Under the pieces are notes generated by a model. It saw nothing but the letters and a program-made list of their open reading frames with translations. It did no database searches and had not been told where the DNA came from. Positions 45,342-53,249 of a stretch of DNA of 64,000 nucleotides are shown here, piece by piece; position 1 is the first letter of the stretch, and each line of letters opens with the position of its first letter. Position numbers and translations under genes: made by a program. Origin of the DNA: G963708235 sp963708235 (GTDB taxonomy: Bacteria; Actinomycetota; Acidimicrobiia; Spongiisociales; UBA5794); the NCBI GenBank assembly GCA_963708235.1, contig OY970200.1, positions 2,418,001-2,482,000 on the forward strand, given 5' to 3'.

Positions 45342-46100
45342 ATGCCACCCTTTCCGGACCTCCTCCTGGGGAGGGGTAGCGGCGGAGTTCCGGACGCAGA
45401 CGGGGGGCCGGTGACAGATCAAGCGCAACGAAACCAGACGACCGACGCCAAGCCGACCGGCACGGAGCTCGGCCCTGGACAAGACCGTTCGGCGAGATCC
45501 CCCGAGGTGGTGTTGCGGCGACCGACCGCTGGCGACCTTCCCGGGCTGCTCGCCGTTCACGGCAATCCCAAGGTCTACGAGCTCGACCCTCAGGAGACCC
45601 ACACCGACCTGGAGCACACCCGACGCTGGATCGCACCCATCCTCGAGCATTGGGACCGGCACGGATTTGGCTACTGGACGATTCTGGTCCCCCATCCGTG
45701 GTGGCCGGAGGGGACATCGCCTGCCGACGAAGGCGACCGTGGGGTGGCGGGGATGGGAGGGGTCCAGATCTTCACATGGAACGCCCACATCGGTGAGGAC
45801 GCTCCCCCACACGCCGGCGAGACGGTCCTCAACATCTACTCCCGATTCGCACCGCAGCTCCAAGGGCGCGGTCTCGGTGGCCTGGTGATCACCGAGGCGC
45901 TGCGCATCGCCGCCGAACACCGGCCCGAGCTCGATGTGGTCGTCCGTACCCGACCCGCCAACACCGCCATGCTTCACGTCGCCCGCCGTGCAGGCTTCGT
46001 CGACGACGGCCTCGACCCCGATGATCCTGGAATGGTCGTGCTCCGCCGGTCAGCGACCACGATGTCGAACGCTGAGCACGGGTCCTCGACGATCGTCTGA
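45342..46100 (+). CDS. GNAT family N-acetyltransferase
   Basis: RimJ/RimL-like acetyltransferase, 252 residues from ATG 45342. The GNAT core starts at VVLRRPTAGDLPGLLAVHGN and includes HWDRHGFGYWTIL, VLNIYSRFAPQLQGRGLGGL (acetyl-CoA loop QGRGLGG) and TRPANTAMLHVARRAGFVDD. The first 50 residues are low complexity and partly encoded by a dispersed repeat (GGACGCAGACGGGG near 45392). GGAGG at 45332-45336 supports ATG 45342; GTG 45411 is the alternative. Confidence 0.82.
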   Translation: MPPFPDLLLGRGSGGVPDADGGPVTDQAQRNQTTDAKPTGTELGPGQDRSARSPEVVLRRPTAGDLPGLLAVHGNPKVYELDPQETHTDLEHTRRWIAPILEHWDRHGFGYWTILVPHPWWPEGTSPADEGDRGVAGMGGVQIFTWNAHIGEDAPPHAGETVLNIYSRFAPQLQGRGLGGLVITEALRIAAEHRPELDVVVRTRPANTAMLHVARRAGFVDDGLDPDDPGMVVLRRSATTMSNAEHGSSTIV

Positions 46101-46370
46101 TCCAGCGACCGGCGATCGGTCAGTGCACAGCCATTTGAATCTTCAACCGGGCGATGCCGGAGCTGACAGCTTCCAGGCGTGACTATGTGGTTCCGAGGTC
46201 CGATGCCCTCCCCATCGCTCGCGGCGAAGGCGCGCACTATCGTCGGTCGGTCCGATGGATCCGTCGAGCGGCTTGGGCGCCGGTCGATCAGCAGGTGTGA
46301 TCTGTCCCATGTGCCCGTTCTCCTGGGTCCTGTCGGTCTGCGACAGCGAACGACATCTGTGAGGAGCGCC

Positions 46371-47591
46371 ATGGCCGCCGACGAACGCATCCGTCCCCAG
46401 CGCCGCCCTGCGGGACGACGGTTGATCGACCGTGTCGTGGGTCGGGTCACCAAGTTCCAGCGATCGACGATGCGTCGGTACTTCCTGACGACCGAGTCGT
46501 ACGAGGGAAGCGGCGGCACGGTGTGGTTCGCCGGCGAGGAGTTGCGCGCCCCGAGCGTCGCCGCCTATTTCTGCGGTGACCGAGTCGAGCCTGCCTCGGC
46601 GGGCCGTATCCGGCGGAGCAAGGCCCCCGAGCGACTTCTCGAGGTCGCCGCCGCCGGTGGGTTGGCGATCCTGCGCCTCCCGGACGGGGACCAGGGACTC
46701 GCCGAGATCCGCTCCCGCGCCATCTCGGTACCGGTCCTGGTCGATGTCCACGTCGCTCTTCCGGCCGATCCGGACACCCTGAGAGAACAGCTCCTCACCT
46801 CGACCACCCGGGAGGACTTCCGGCGTATCCGGCGGGCGAACTTCACCTACCGGGTGACCACCGACCCGGACGACATGTCCGAGTTCCATTCCCGCTATTA
46901 CACACCGGTCGTCGAGCAGCGGTTCCCCGAGGAAGGCCGGCCGCGGTCGGTGAAGAGGATGCTCGACGAGTTGGACCACGGCGGCGAACTGGTCTGCGCC
47001 GACATGGACGGGTTCTGGGTCGCCGGGATGCTGAACATCCCCCGCGGCGACACCTATGCCCTGATGACGCTTGGTATCCGCGATGCCGACGATGCGATCC
47101 GCCAAACGCGGGTAACGGCGGCGCTGATCATCCGGAGCCTCGAGCGGGGCATCGAGCTGGGCAAGACACGGGCCACACTGGGCCGGTCGCTGCCGTTCCT
47201 CGGCAAGGGCCCGGTGTGGTTCAAGGTGAAATGGAACGGCAAGATCACCCGCAACCCGATCACCCACGACCTCCACATGTTCATGGATCTCCGCCACGTC
47301 GCCGTGCGCAACATGCTGGCCGCCAGCCCCGTCATCCATCACGAAGGCGACGACCTCGTCGTGTCCCGATGGCTGGAACCCGACGACAAGGCCCTCCAGG
47401 TCGCGGTCGGTGACCTGGCAAGGTATCCGGGCATCTCCCGCTGGTACGTCCTCGGCGACCCGGAGACCCTCGCCGCCGGCGCCGACGCCCTCTCCTCCGG
47501 CGAGGGGATCATCCCGGTCCCGGTCACCCCACAGGGCAACCACCCGGTGTGGCTGAGCGAGGTGCTGCCCACGCCGATGCGTCCGGTGTGA
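46371..47591 (+). CDS. Putative BioF2/FemAB-like acyltransferase
   Basis: A 406-residue protein. The central part (TREDFRRIRRANFTYRVTTD ... DADDAIRQTRVTAALIIRSL ... GKTRATLGRSLPFLGKG ... FKVKWNGKI) resembles GNAT-fold BioF2/FemAB-like acyltransferases that use activated acyl groups for cell-envelope products. This is a fold-level guess. There is no signal peptide. ATG 46371 has GAGGAG at 46361-46366. The last 145 coding bases plus 41 bases downstream recur at 53057-53242, so this 3' end was duplicated. Confidence 0.65.
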   Translation: MAADERIRPQRRPAGRRLIDRVVGRVTKFQRSTMRRYFLTTESYEGSGGTVWFAGEELRAPSVAAYFCGDRVEPASAGRIRRSKAPERLLEVAAAGGLAILRLPDGDQGLAEIRSRAISVPVLVDVHVALPADPDTLREQLLTSTTREDFRRIRRANFTYRVTTDPDDMSEFHSRYYTPVVEQRFPEEGRPRSVKRMLDELDHGGELVCADMDGFWVAGMLNIPRGDTYALMTLGIRDADDAIRQTRVTAALIIRSLERGIELGKTRATLGRSLPFLGKGPVWFKVKWNGKITRNPITHDLHMFMDLRHVAVRNMLAASPVIHHEGDDLVVSRWLEPDDKALQVAVGDLARYPGISRWYVLGDPETLAAGADALSSGEGIIPVPVTPQGNHPVWLSEVLPTPMRPV

Positions 47592-47632
47592 CCCGAACCC
47601 TGGAGCACCTCAGATCCAGCGACCGCCCACCG
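47447..47632 (+). repeat. Left copy of a 186-bp direct repeat
   Basis: This segment covers the last 48 codons of the acyltransferase-like gene and 41 bases beyond its stop. It matches 53057-53242 with about nine substitutions and no gaps, a constant offset of 5610. The two copies bracket a block of regulatory genes. Confidence 0.93.
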
Positions 47633-47683
47633 GGCATGCGTGCAACGCTACAGGGGTCCGCGGCGTTTCACAGGTGATGGTGC

Positions 47684-48142
47684 ATGTCTGATCGGGAGAT
47701 CTATGACGAGTTGCGGGATTCTCTGATGCGGTTCGCAGCGTCCTTGGTGGGACCCGACGACGCGGGTGACCTCGTATCGGAGGCGGTCGTTGCGACATTG
47801 CGCCGCCGATCGCTGTCGTCGCTGGAACAGCCCAGGCCCTATTTGATGCAGGCGGTACTCAACACTGCCCGGTCACGGGGACGTCGGCGAACGCGCGAAC
47901 GGGTCGCACAGGCGCGGCAAGCCTCAATGGCGCCGGACCTTCAGGTGGTGGCGGCGGAACCGTCAGAGGTGACCGAGGCCGTGGCGAGCCTCCCACCCAT
48001 GCAGCGGGCGGCGGTGTTCTTGGTGTACTGGGAGGATCTCCAACCGTCCCAAGCTGCCGAGGTGCTCGGGGTGCGCCCGGCGACATTGCGCCGCTATCTG
48101 CATCTCGCTCGGTCCCGTCTGAGGGGGTACCTCGATGAGTGA
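47684..48142 (+). CDS. ECF sigma factor (SigE-like), module 1
   Basis: A 152-residue sigma-70 family factor with region 2 (SLMRFAASLVGPDDAGDLVS; EQPRPYLMQAVLNTARSRGR) and region 4 (VASLPPMQRAAVFLVYWEDL; AAEVLGVRPATLRRYLHLAR). Typical ECF length. The stop overlaps the next gene by 8 bases, so the downstream membrane protein is its likely regulator or sensor. It starts 51 bases past the left copy of the 186-bp repeat. Confidence 0.88.
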   Translation: MSDREIYDELRDSLMRFAASLVGPDDAGDLVSEAVVATLRRRSLSSLEQPRPYLMQAVLNTARSRGRRRTRERVAQARQASMAPDLQVVAAEPSEVTEAVASLPPMQRAAVFLVYWEDLQPSQAAEVLGVRPATLRRYLHLARSRLRGYLDE

Positions 48143-49532
48143 GGACCGTCTCCGCGCGTTGATTCGTGACGGTCTGGCACCCCACGTCGAGCAGGTTCCC
48201 GAAGCGCCGACCTGGGATGAGCTCGTCGAGCGGGTTTCATCCGGCCCGAGGCGATGGACACCGCCCGGCTGGGTCGCCGCAGCATCCGCGGTCGTCGGGA
48301 TGCTGCTCCTCGTAGGCGTCCCGATCCTGCTGGGACGCTCCGGCGGTCCCTCACCGGCCAGTCCGTCCCCGATCGGGTCCGTGACGACCGTGGTCACCAC
48401 GGTCGGGACACCGCCGACATCCACGATCACCGTGGCCGACCCGTCAACGCAGTTGACCGTAACGAGGATTGCGCTTGACGAGGACATCCCGCTTCAGGTG
48501 TACGCACTCGCCGGTTCCAGCGTGGCAGTCATCGATCTCGAGGAGCGCGTCACGACTGTGTACCCGCCTGGCGCACACGCCCTCCCCGACGGCCCCAACG
48601 ACGGTGCCGTGATGACCTCGGCTCGGCAGTGGATCACCTGGAACGACGGGAACGCCCGACTCACCCCCGAAAGGTTCGACGAAGCCCCGGTGGAGCTGGG
48701 GCCGGCAGTTCGTCGCATGATCCCTGGAATCGCACCGGCGTTGCGAGTCGTTCCCGCACCCGACGGCCGGAGAGCATGGCTGGTGCAGGTTGGCTTGGGC
48801 TACGGCGACCAAGACGAGCCGACCCTCGTCGAACTCGTCTCCCTGCCCGACGGGACATCTCTCGCCCACCTTGAGATCAATGCCAACGCTTACCCCGTGG
48901 CAGCAACAGCGAACGGTCTCGTCGTCACGATCAACCAGTGGTCGGACACGGGCGACGGCTACGTGACCACCCCGGGCAGCGAGACCGTCGTCCATGTCCT
49001 CTCCGACGGGACGCTCGAGCCCGTCGGGGACGGAGTTGCCATCGCCGCCGGCAGCACCCGCACCGCCCGCCTCGCCTGCCCCGCCAACCCACCGGGCTGC
49101 GACCTCTACCGAAGTGAGAACCAACTCATCGTTTCCGACCCCGACGGGAGCAACGCCATCGAGATTGCCCCGCCCTTTGCGGGCACGTGGCGAACCGTGG
49201 GCGGACCCGGCACTCCAAGCGAGGCGATGCCGCTGCAAACGGTCTCGCCGGACGGATCGACATTGCTCGTCAGCCTCGGACGCGACCCCGACACGAACAC
49301 CGTGCCGGCTGACGCCGTCCTGTTCGCCGTAGACCTCGACACAGGTGAGACCCGCACCATCGCCGAGCTGGCCCCGACGGCGAACCCGCTGGCGACCTGG
49401 TCAGCCGACGGACAATGGGTAGCGCTCCTCGACCTGAGCGACCTCCATCTCGTCAACGTCGCTGACCCGGCGACGACCATCGCACTCCAGGATGTGATTC
49501 CGCCGGACCACTTCCCCCTCGCTGCAGGATGA
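48135..49532 (+). CDS. Membrane-anchored protein paired with ECF sigma factor 1
   Basis: A 465-residue bitopic protein: about 45 cytoplasmic residues (LIRDGLAPHVEQVPEAPTWD), one transmembrane helix (WVAAASAVVGMLLLVGVPIL, about 46-65), a Thr/Ser-rich stalk, then a large outer domain. Repeats such as PDGSTLLVSLGRDPDTN and TWSADGQWVALLDLSDLHLV suggest beta-propeller blades. No ZAS His-Cys-Cys motif is visible in the cytoplasmic part, so anti-sigma action is inferred from overlap and topology only. Confidence 0.75.
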   Translation: MSEDRLRALIRDGLAPHVEQVPEAPTWDELVERVSSGPRRWTPPGWVAAASAVVGMLLLVGVPILLGRSGGPSPASPSPIGSVTTVVTTVGTPPTSTITVADPSTQLTVTRIALDEDIPLQVYALAGSSVAVIDLEERVTTVYPPGAHALPDGPNDGAVMTSARQWITWNDGNARLTPERFDEAPVELGPAVRRMIPGIAPALRVVPAPDGRRAWLVQVGLGYGDQDEPTLVELVSLPDGTSLAHLEINANAYPVAATANGLVVTINQWSDTGDGYVTTPGSETVVHVLSDGTLEPVGDGVAIAAGSTRTARLACPANPPGCDLYRSENQLIVSDPDGSNAIEIAPPFAGTWRTVGGPGTPSEAMPLQTVSPDGSTLLVSLGRDPDTNTVPADAVLFAVDLDTGETRTIAELAPTANPLATWSADGQWVALLDLSDLHLVNVADPATTIALQDVIPPDHFPLAAG

Positions 49533-49906
49533 CCGAGTACTGATCGGCGTGGTCGACCTGTGGTGCTGGTGAGGTGCGCCTGCGCATGCCAACGCAGGCA
49601 TTCCCAGTGCCGCAATCCCTGGACTCGCCGTCGTAGTCGGCGGCTTGGATCGTCAGGGGACCGGTGGCACCGCCGAAAGTCGCAGACAGGTTCCTCTGCG
49701 GCAGGGCACGGCCGGTCCCCGATCCGTAGACCTCGTCCATGGGCACACCGGTCCAGGATGATGCGGACATTTGGACAACATCGGCGGGTTGCGCGCCCGG
49801 GATAGCTTCTCCGGCAGGCCTGTGAGGGCTAGGCATCGATACCATCGTCGCTCAGAGTCGGATATATCGCTTGCTGATAGGTCGCAACACGGCCTATCCT
49901 GCCGAC
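49533..49906. other. Gene-poor stretch before padR
   Basis: No convincing gene. A minus-strand open frame (49845-49453) contains protein-like residues around GTGRALPQRNLSATFGGATG but overlaps the end of the preceding gene and has no ribosome site. It may be a decayed gene. The padR promoter lies at its right end. Confidence 0.45.
49861..49900 (+). promoter_or_regulatory. padR promoter with GATATATC palindrome
   Basis: TTGCTG (49871-49876) and TATCCT (49895-49900) are 18 bp apart and the ATG follows six bases later, suggesting a leaderless message. The perfect palindrome GATATATC (49861-49868) lies just upstream of the -35 box and is a candidate PadR operator half or core. Confidence 0.45.
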
Positions 49907-50254
49907 ATGCACGGTCTTCGAGATCAGCCCTTCATGATCCTCGCGGCCCTGGCTGCGGGACCGCAACACGGCTACGGGATCATCAAGGACGTGCTCCAGT
50001 TGTCGGGTGGGACGATCCGTCTCAGAACCGGGACGTTGTACGGCGCGCTTGATCGTCTTACCGACGATGGCTACGTCGCGTTCGCCAATGAGGACAAGGT
50101 CGCGGGCAGGGTGCGGCGCTACTACCGGATCACCGCATCGGGCATCGATCTACTGAAACAGGAGACCAGCCATCGCCATAGGGTTGCCGAAGCCGGTCGG
50201 CAGCGTCTCGCCGGGTGGCATGCGGGCAGCGTCGTTGAGGGAGGTCCGGTATGA
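49907..50254 (+). CDS. PadR family transcriptional regulator
   Basis: A 115-residue PadR repressor. The winged helix is clear: DQPFMILAALAAGPQHGYGI (about 6-25), IRLRTGTLYGALDRLTDDGY, and wing GRVRRYYRITASGIDLLKQE. PadR proteins sense small molecules and often control the adjacent membrane gene. ATG 49907 matches the domain start; the longer frame from 49871 is unlikely given the promoter. ATGA overlap with the next gene implies coupling. Confidence 0.9.
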   Translation: MHGLRDQPFMILAALAAGPQHGYGIIKDVLQLSGGTIRLRTGTLYGALDRLTDDGYVAFANEDKVAGRVRRYYRITASGIDLLKQETSHRHRVAEAGRQRLAGWHAGSVVEGGPV

Positions 50255-51114
50255 GCGAGTTGGAGTTTCGCCTGCGCCGGTTGATGCGGCTGTATCCGCG
50301 CTCACACCGGGAGCGACGCGAGGATGAGATGGTGGCTACGTTCCTTCTAGCAGCCGAAACGGGACAGACCCGACCGTCGCTTGGGGATGTGTGGGACGTG
50401 AGCCGTCACGGTTTGGCCCGCCGGCTGAGCGCCTGGGACAACCACTCGAGTGTGACCTGGCGACGTGGAATGTGGCTAGGCCTGCTCGCTTGGCTGCTCT
50501 ACGTGGGCATTGTCCAGCTTGGGTGGCTGGCGACCGGCGGTGCAGATGGTTCATGGTGGTACTCCGGTGTCCTCGAATGGACGTCAGCTTTCGCACCGCT
50601 CTCGGTTGCGTTGCTGTTTCTCGGTGGTGCACCCCGAACGGCGCGCCTCTTGGCGCTCGTGGCCGTCGTTCCGATCGGTGGGTTCTACTTCGGATTCGGG
50701 CTCGAGACACTGAGGTTCGCTTTCCCGCTCGCTGCGGTGGTAATCGCGCCTTCGCCGACCTTCTCTGTCGCCTCGCGATCGATCCTTCTCGCGGTCGCCG
50801 CCATCGGTGGGTTCGCTGGTGGCGTCGCCCTCGGCGCGATCCCCTCCGATCGAGTTCTTCCGGCGGCGAGGCTGGTCGCTCTAATAGGATCGGTGGCTCT
50901 CGGATTCGAGCTCGGATGGCGCAAGACCGCGGCGGCCTTCGGTCTTGGGATCGGCACCGTCGCTCTCTTGCTAATCGCGGTGCGACTTCAACGACAAAGC
51001 CTCGAAATCGTCGCGTGGCTCCTCCTTCTCACCCTGATTGTCACCCAAGTTCCCCTCGAACGTCGAACGAGTGTCCACCCGCACGCTTCGCCCTCCGCCA
51101 AGGATCGGGCCTGA
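50251..51114 (+). CDS. PadR-linked multi-pass membrane protein
   Basis: A 287-residue protein. A cytoplasmic N-terminus of about 70 residues (LRRLMRLYPRSHRERREDEM, typical of actinobacterial PadR-associated membrane proteins) is followed by about six to seven transmembrane helices, for example GMWLGLLAWLLYVGIVQLGW and ARLLALVAVVPIGGFYFGFG. Function unknown; no transporter or enzyme motif is visible. Its ATG overlaps the padR stop. Base composition is slightly less GC-rich than the housekeeping genes. Confidence 0.78.
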   Translation: MSELEFRLRRLMRLYPRSHRERREDEMVATFLLAAETGQTRPSLGDVWDVSRHGLARRLSAWDNHSSVTWRRGMWLGLLAWLLYVGIVQLGWLATGGADGSWWYSGVLEWTSAFAPLSVALLFLGGAPRTARLLALVAVVPIGGFYFGFGLETLRFAFPLAAVVIAPSPTFSVASRSILLAVAAIGGFAGGVALGAIPSDRVLPAARLVALIGSVALGFELGWRKTAAAFGLGIGTVALLLIAVRLQRQSLEIVAWLLLLTLIVTQVPLERRTSVHPHASPSAKDRA

Positions 51115-51294
51115 AGCGAACCGAGCCCCCGAGACCAGATCAACAGGCGCATCGACGCCCGCCACGGCGAGTACGCCGAGGCCCGGGTCACCGCCCGCTG
51201 CCATGCTGGGCGTTCCTCGACTTGACGGTCGCTGGTGTAGCCGTTGACGAGCAGCAGCGGGCGGGTGGGCCGGAGGGCGCTGGCCACTCTGATC

Positions 51295-51323
51295 GAGAAC
51301 CCCCTAAACCTCGAGGGGCTCTC
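51295..51323 (+). terminator. Hairpin between the PadR pair and ECF module 2
   Basis: GAGA-A-CCCC...GGGG-C-TCTC forms a stem of about 9 bp with one mismatch around CTAAACCTCG. It could end the padR message or form a leader structure before the sigma gene that starts at 51341. No T-run is present. Confidence 0.35.
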
Positions 51324-51340
51324 GTTGGAGTGAGGAAGTG

Positions 51341-51895
51341 ATGACCAGACCTGATGTGACGTCCGACTCGCCCGGGGACCCGGCCGCCGATGCGGTGGAC
51401 GTGGTAATTCCCGGTGCCTTCGACGCGTTCTATACGTGGGAATTCCCACGGCTGGTCGATCTCGCCTACGCCCTGTCGGGCAGCCGTCTTGCGGCCGAGG
51501 ACCTGGCGCAGGATGCCATGGTGACGGCGCACCGCCAATGGGACCGAATCGGGCAGCTGGATCGTCCTGGCGCCTGGGTGAGACGTGTGGTGCTCAACAA
51601 CGCTGCATCGCTGTATCACCGCCGCCGAGCCGAGCTGAGGGCAATTGCCCGCCTAGCGCCGCTCCGGGGGGCGCCACCGGCAGCGCTCGATTCAGAGTTC
51701 GACCACGTCTGGCGGGCGGTGCGACGCCTGCCCCGACGCCAAGCCCAAGCCGTTGCGCTGTTCTACCTCGCTGAGTTGACCATTGCAGAATGCGCCCAGG
51801 AGATGCAATGCGCCGAGAACACCGTAAAGGCTCATCTGCACCAAGCCCGCAGGTCACTGGCCCGGCGGCTTCGACTCGAAGGAGAGGACCAATGA
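51341..51895 (+). CDS. ECF sigma factor (SigE-like), module 2
   Basis: A 184-residue sigma factor. Region 2 is FPRLVDLAYALSGSRLAAED with LAQDAMVTAHRQWDRI and PGAWVRRVVLNNAASLYHRR; region 4 is RRLPRRQAQAVALFYLAELT with IAECAQEMQCAENTVKAHLH. GAGGAA lies just upstream of ATG 51341. The stop overlaps the ATG of the next gene (ATGA), giving a second sigma/partner pair within 4 kb of the first. Confidence 0.88.
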   Translation: MTRPDVTSDSPGDPAADAVDVVIPGAFDAFYTWEFPRLVDLAYALSGSRLAAEDLAQDAMVTAHRQWDRIGQLDRPGAWVRRVVLNNAASLYHRRRAELRAIARLAPLRGAPPAALDSEFDHVWRAVRRLPRRQAQAVALFYLAELTIAECAQEMQCAENTVKAHLHQARRSLARRLRLEGEDQ

Positions 51896-52626
51896 ACCTC
51901 GACACCAAGCTCCATGACGCGTCCGTTGCCGTCCGCTCTGCGCGACAGGAAGCCGAGTTCACGGTTAAGACCCCGGGGGCCTCTCGCTACCGGCCGGGTA
52001 CACCGGCCCTCGCACTGATGGCAAGCCTTGCGGTACTCGTGGCAATCGGCGTCCCGAGCCTGAAGATCGCAGCCGGGTCTGAGCCGACGGGTGTGGGCGG
52101 CACACCGACCCCACCTGTTACCGAAACGTCGCCCTCGACCACTGCGACGGATACCACCGACACCGCATCCCGCACCGGGCGTGCCGCCGATGGCCCGGAG
52201 AGCGAGGAGGGGACCGGAAGGATGATACGGCTCGACGCACCCGAAACTCCGGACCTGATACTGGAGATGGCCGTCGGCATCGAACTGCCCCCCGGCGGGA
52301 CCTTCGACCGGATGATCGACAATCTGCCGGACGAACCAACGACGCAGGCTGAGTCGGGGATCATGTCCACGCTGGAGTTCGTGGCTGGTTGCGAGTGGAC
52401 CGGCTACTGGCTCGACTCAGTCGCCGCCGGCGACACCGTTGCCCAAACCGAGGCGCAGGCGGTGCTCGATCAGATCCCGACCTGGCCTGCCCTCACCGCA
52501 TCCGACGGCGGCGGCGTGATCGACGCCTGGACCCGCAACGCCCGCCTCGCAGCATCCGGCGACGTCCAAGGAGTTCTCGACAACCTCTACACCAACAACT
52601 GCACGGACGTCGTGCCCGGACACTAG
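51892..52626 (+). CDS. Membrane-anchored protein paired with ECF sigma factor 2
   Basis: A 244-residue bitopic protein: about 35 cytoplasmic residues, one transmembrane helix (PALALMASLAVLVAIGVPSL, about 38-57), a Thr/Pro-rich stalk and an outer domain with two Cys near CEWTGYW and NNCTD that could form a disulfide. No family recognised and no ZAS motif. The ATGA overlap with the sigma gene suggests a regulatory partner, as in module 1. Confidence 0.72.
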   Translation: MNLDTKLHDASVAVRSARQEAEFTVKTPGASRYRPGTPALALMASLAVLVAIGVPSLKIAAGSEPTGVGGTPTPPVTETSPSTTATDTTDTASRTGRAADGPESEEGTGRMIRLDAPETPDLILEMAVGIELPPGGTFDRMIDNLPDEPTTQAESGIMSTLEFVAGCEWTGYWLDSVAAGDTVAQTEAQAVLDQIPTWPALTASDGGGVIDAWTRNARLAASGDVQGVLDNLYTNNCTDVVPGH

Positions 52627-52637
52627 ACACGCCCAAA

Positions 52638-52654
52638 CCCTTGCAATGCAAGGG
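52638..52654. repeat. Perfect hairpin CCCTTGC-AAT-GCAAGGG
   Basis: A 7-bp perfect inverted repeat with a three-base loop sits 12 bases past the preceding stop and directly against the tRNA-Ala fragment. It may be a terminator or part of a recombination junction. Confidence 0.6.
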
Positions 52655-52706
52655 GTGGTGGGGGAGGTGACGGGATTAACCCGTGCCTTCTTCGCTGCGA
52701 ACGAAG
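52655..52706 (-). pseudogene. 3'-half copy of tRNA-Ala
   Basis: On the minus strand this repeats the anticodon arm, T-arm and 3' acceptor strand of the intact tRNA-Ala at 55979-56055, with two substitutions and a two-base loss in the T-loop. The D-arm and 5' acceptor half are missing. A 3'-half tRNA copy on the 3' side of the intact gene is the usual trace of a tRNA-integrating element. Confidence 0.75.
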
Positions 52707-53056
52707 AATGGCCCCTTGCGGTAGCGCCTTGCGCCAGAAGCGTCTCCGCCGATATCCCTTCCTGCCCAACGCCTTCAGGTCTTACGTCGTCTGTCTGGGG
52801 TGCCGGCCTGTTCGCCTTTGTTTCACGGACAAGCACGGACAAGCGACGGACACGTCCCCACGGGACCAGCATCCTCCGGCGAACGTGGAGTCACGTCGAC
52901 CCCGGTCGCCGACCAGGCTCGAGACCACTGACGTGAGCCCACGTGTCCATCAACCGCCGCCATCGCGAATATCGATCGGCGCGTCCGTGCTGCCATCCAG
53001 CAGCACACGCGTACCAACAGCATCGCCCAGCTCAATGACTATCGAGTCGAGACAAT
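52707..53056. other. Gene-free stretch in the scarred region
   Basis: About 350 bases without a supported gene. A plus-strand frame is in phase with the duplicated fragment (TAAIANIDRRVRAAIQQHTR into the repeat) but has a stop at 52929 and no start codon, so it looks like another fused gene remnant. No integrase or transposase similarity was recognised. Confidence 0.45.
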
Positions 53057-53242
53057 CGTCCTCGGCGACCCGGAGACCCTCGCTGCAGGCGCCGACGCCC
53101 TTTCCTCCGGCGAAGGGATCATCCCGGTCCCCGTCACCCCACAAGGCAACCACCCGGTGTGGCTGAGCGAGGTGCTGCCCACGCCGATGCGTCCGGCGTG
53201 ACCCGAACCCTGGAACACCTCAGATCCAGCGACCGTCCACCG
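53057..53242 (+). pseudogene. Right copy of the 186-bp repeat: 3' fragment of acyltransferase-like gene
   Basis: Encodes only the last 48 residues (VLGDPETLAAGADALSSGEG ... TPMRPA) of the gene at 46371-47591, joined upstream to unrelated sequence. About 95% identical to 47447-47632. The stop and 41 following bases are included, so whole DNA, not just coding sequence, was copied. Confidence 0.88.
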
Positions 53243-53249
53243 TCCACAC

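Noticed and set aside
49453..49845. Minus-strand open frame of 130 residues
   Set aside because: It overlaps the end of a better-supported gene, lacks a ribosome site and matches nothing; kept only as possible remnant.
52708..53166. 152-residue plus-strand frame beginning MAPCGSALRQKRLRR
   Set aside because: It runs into the duplicated acyltransferase fragment in the wrong frame and shows no integrase or transposase motif.
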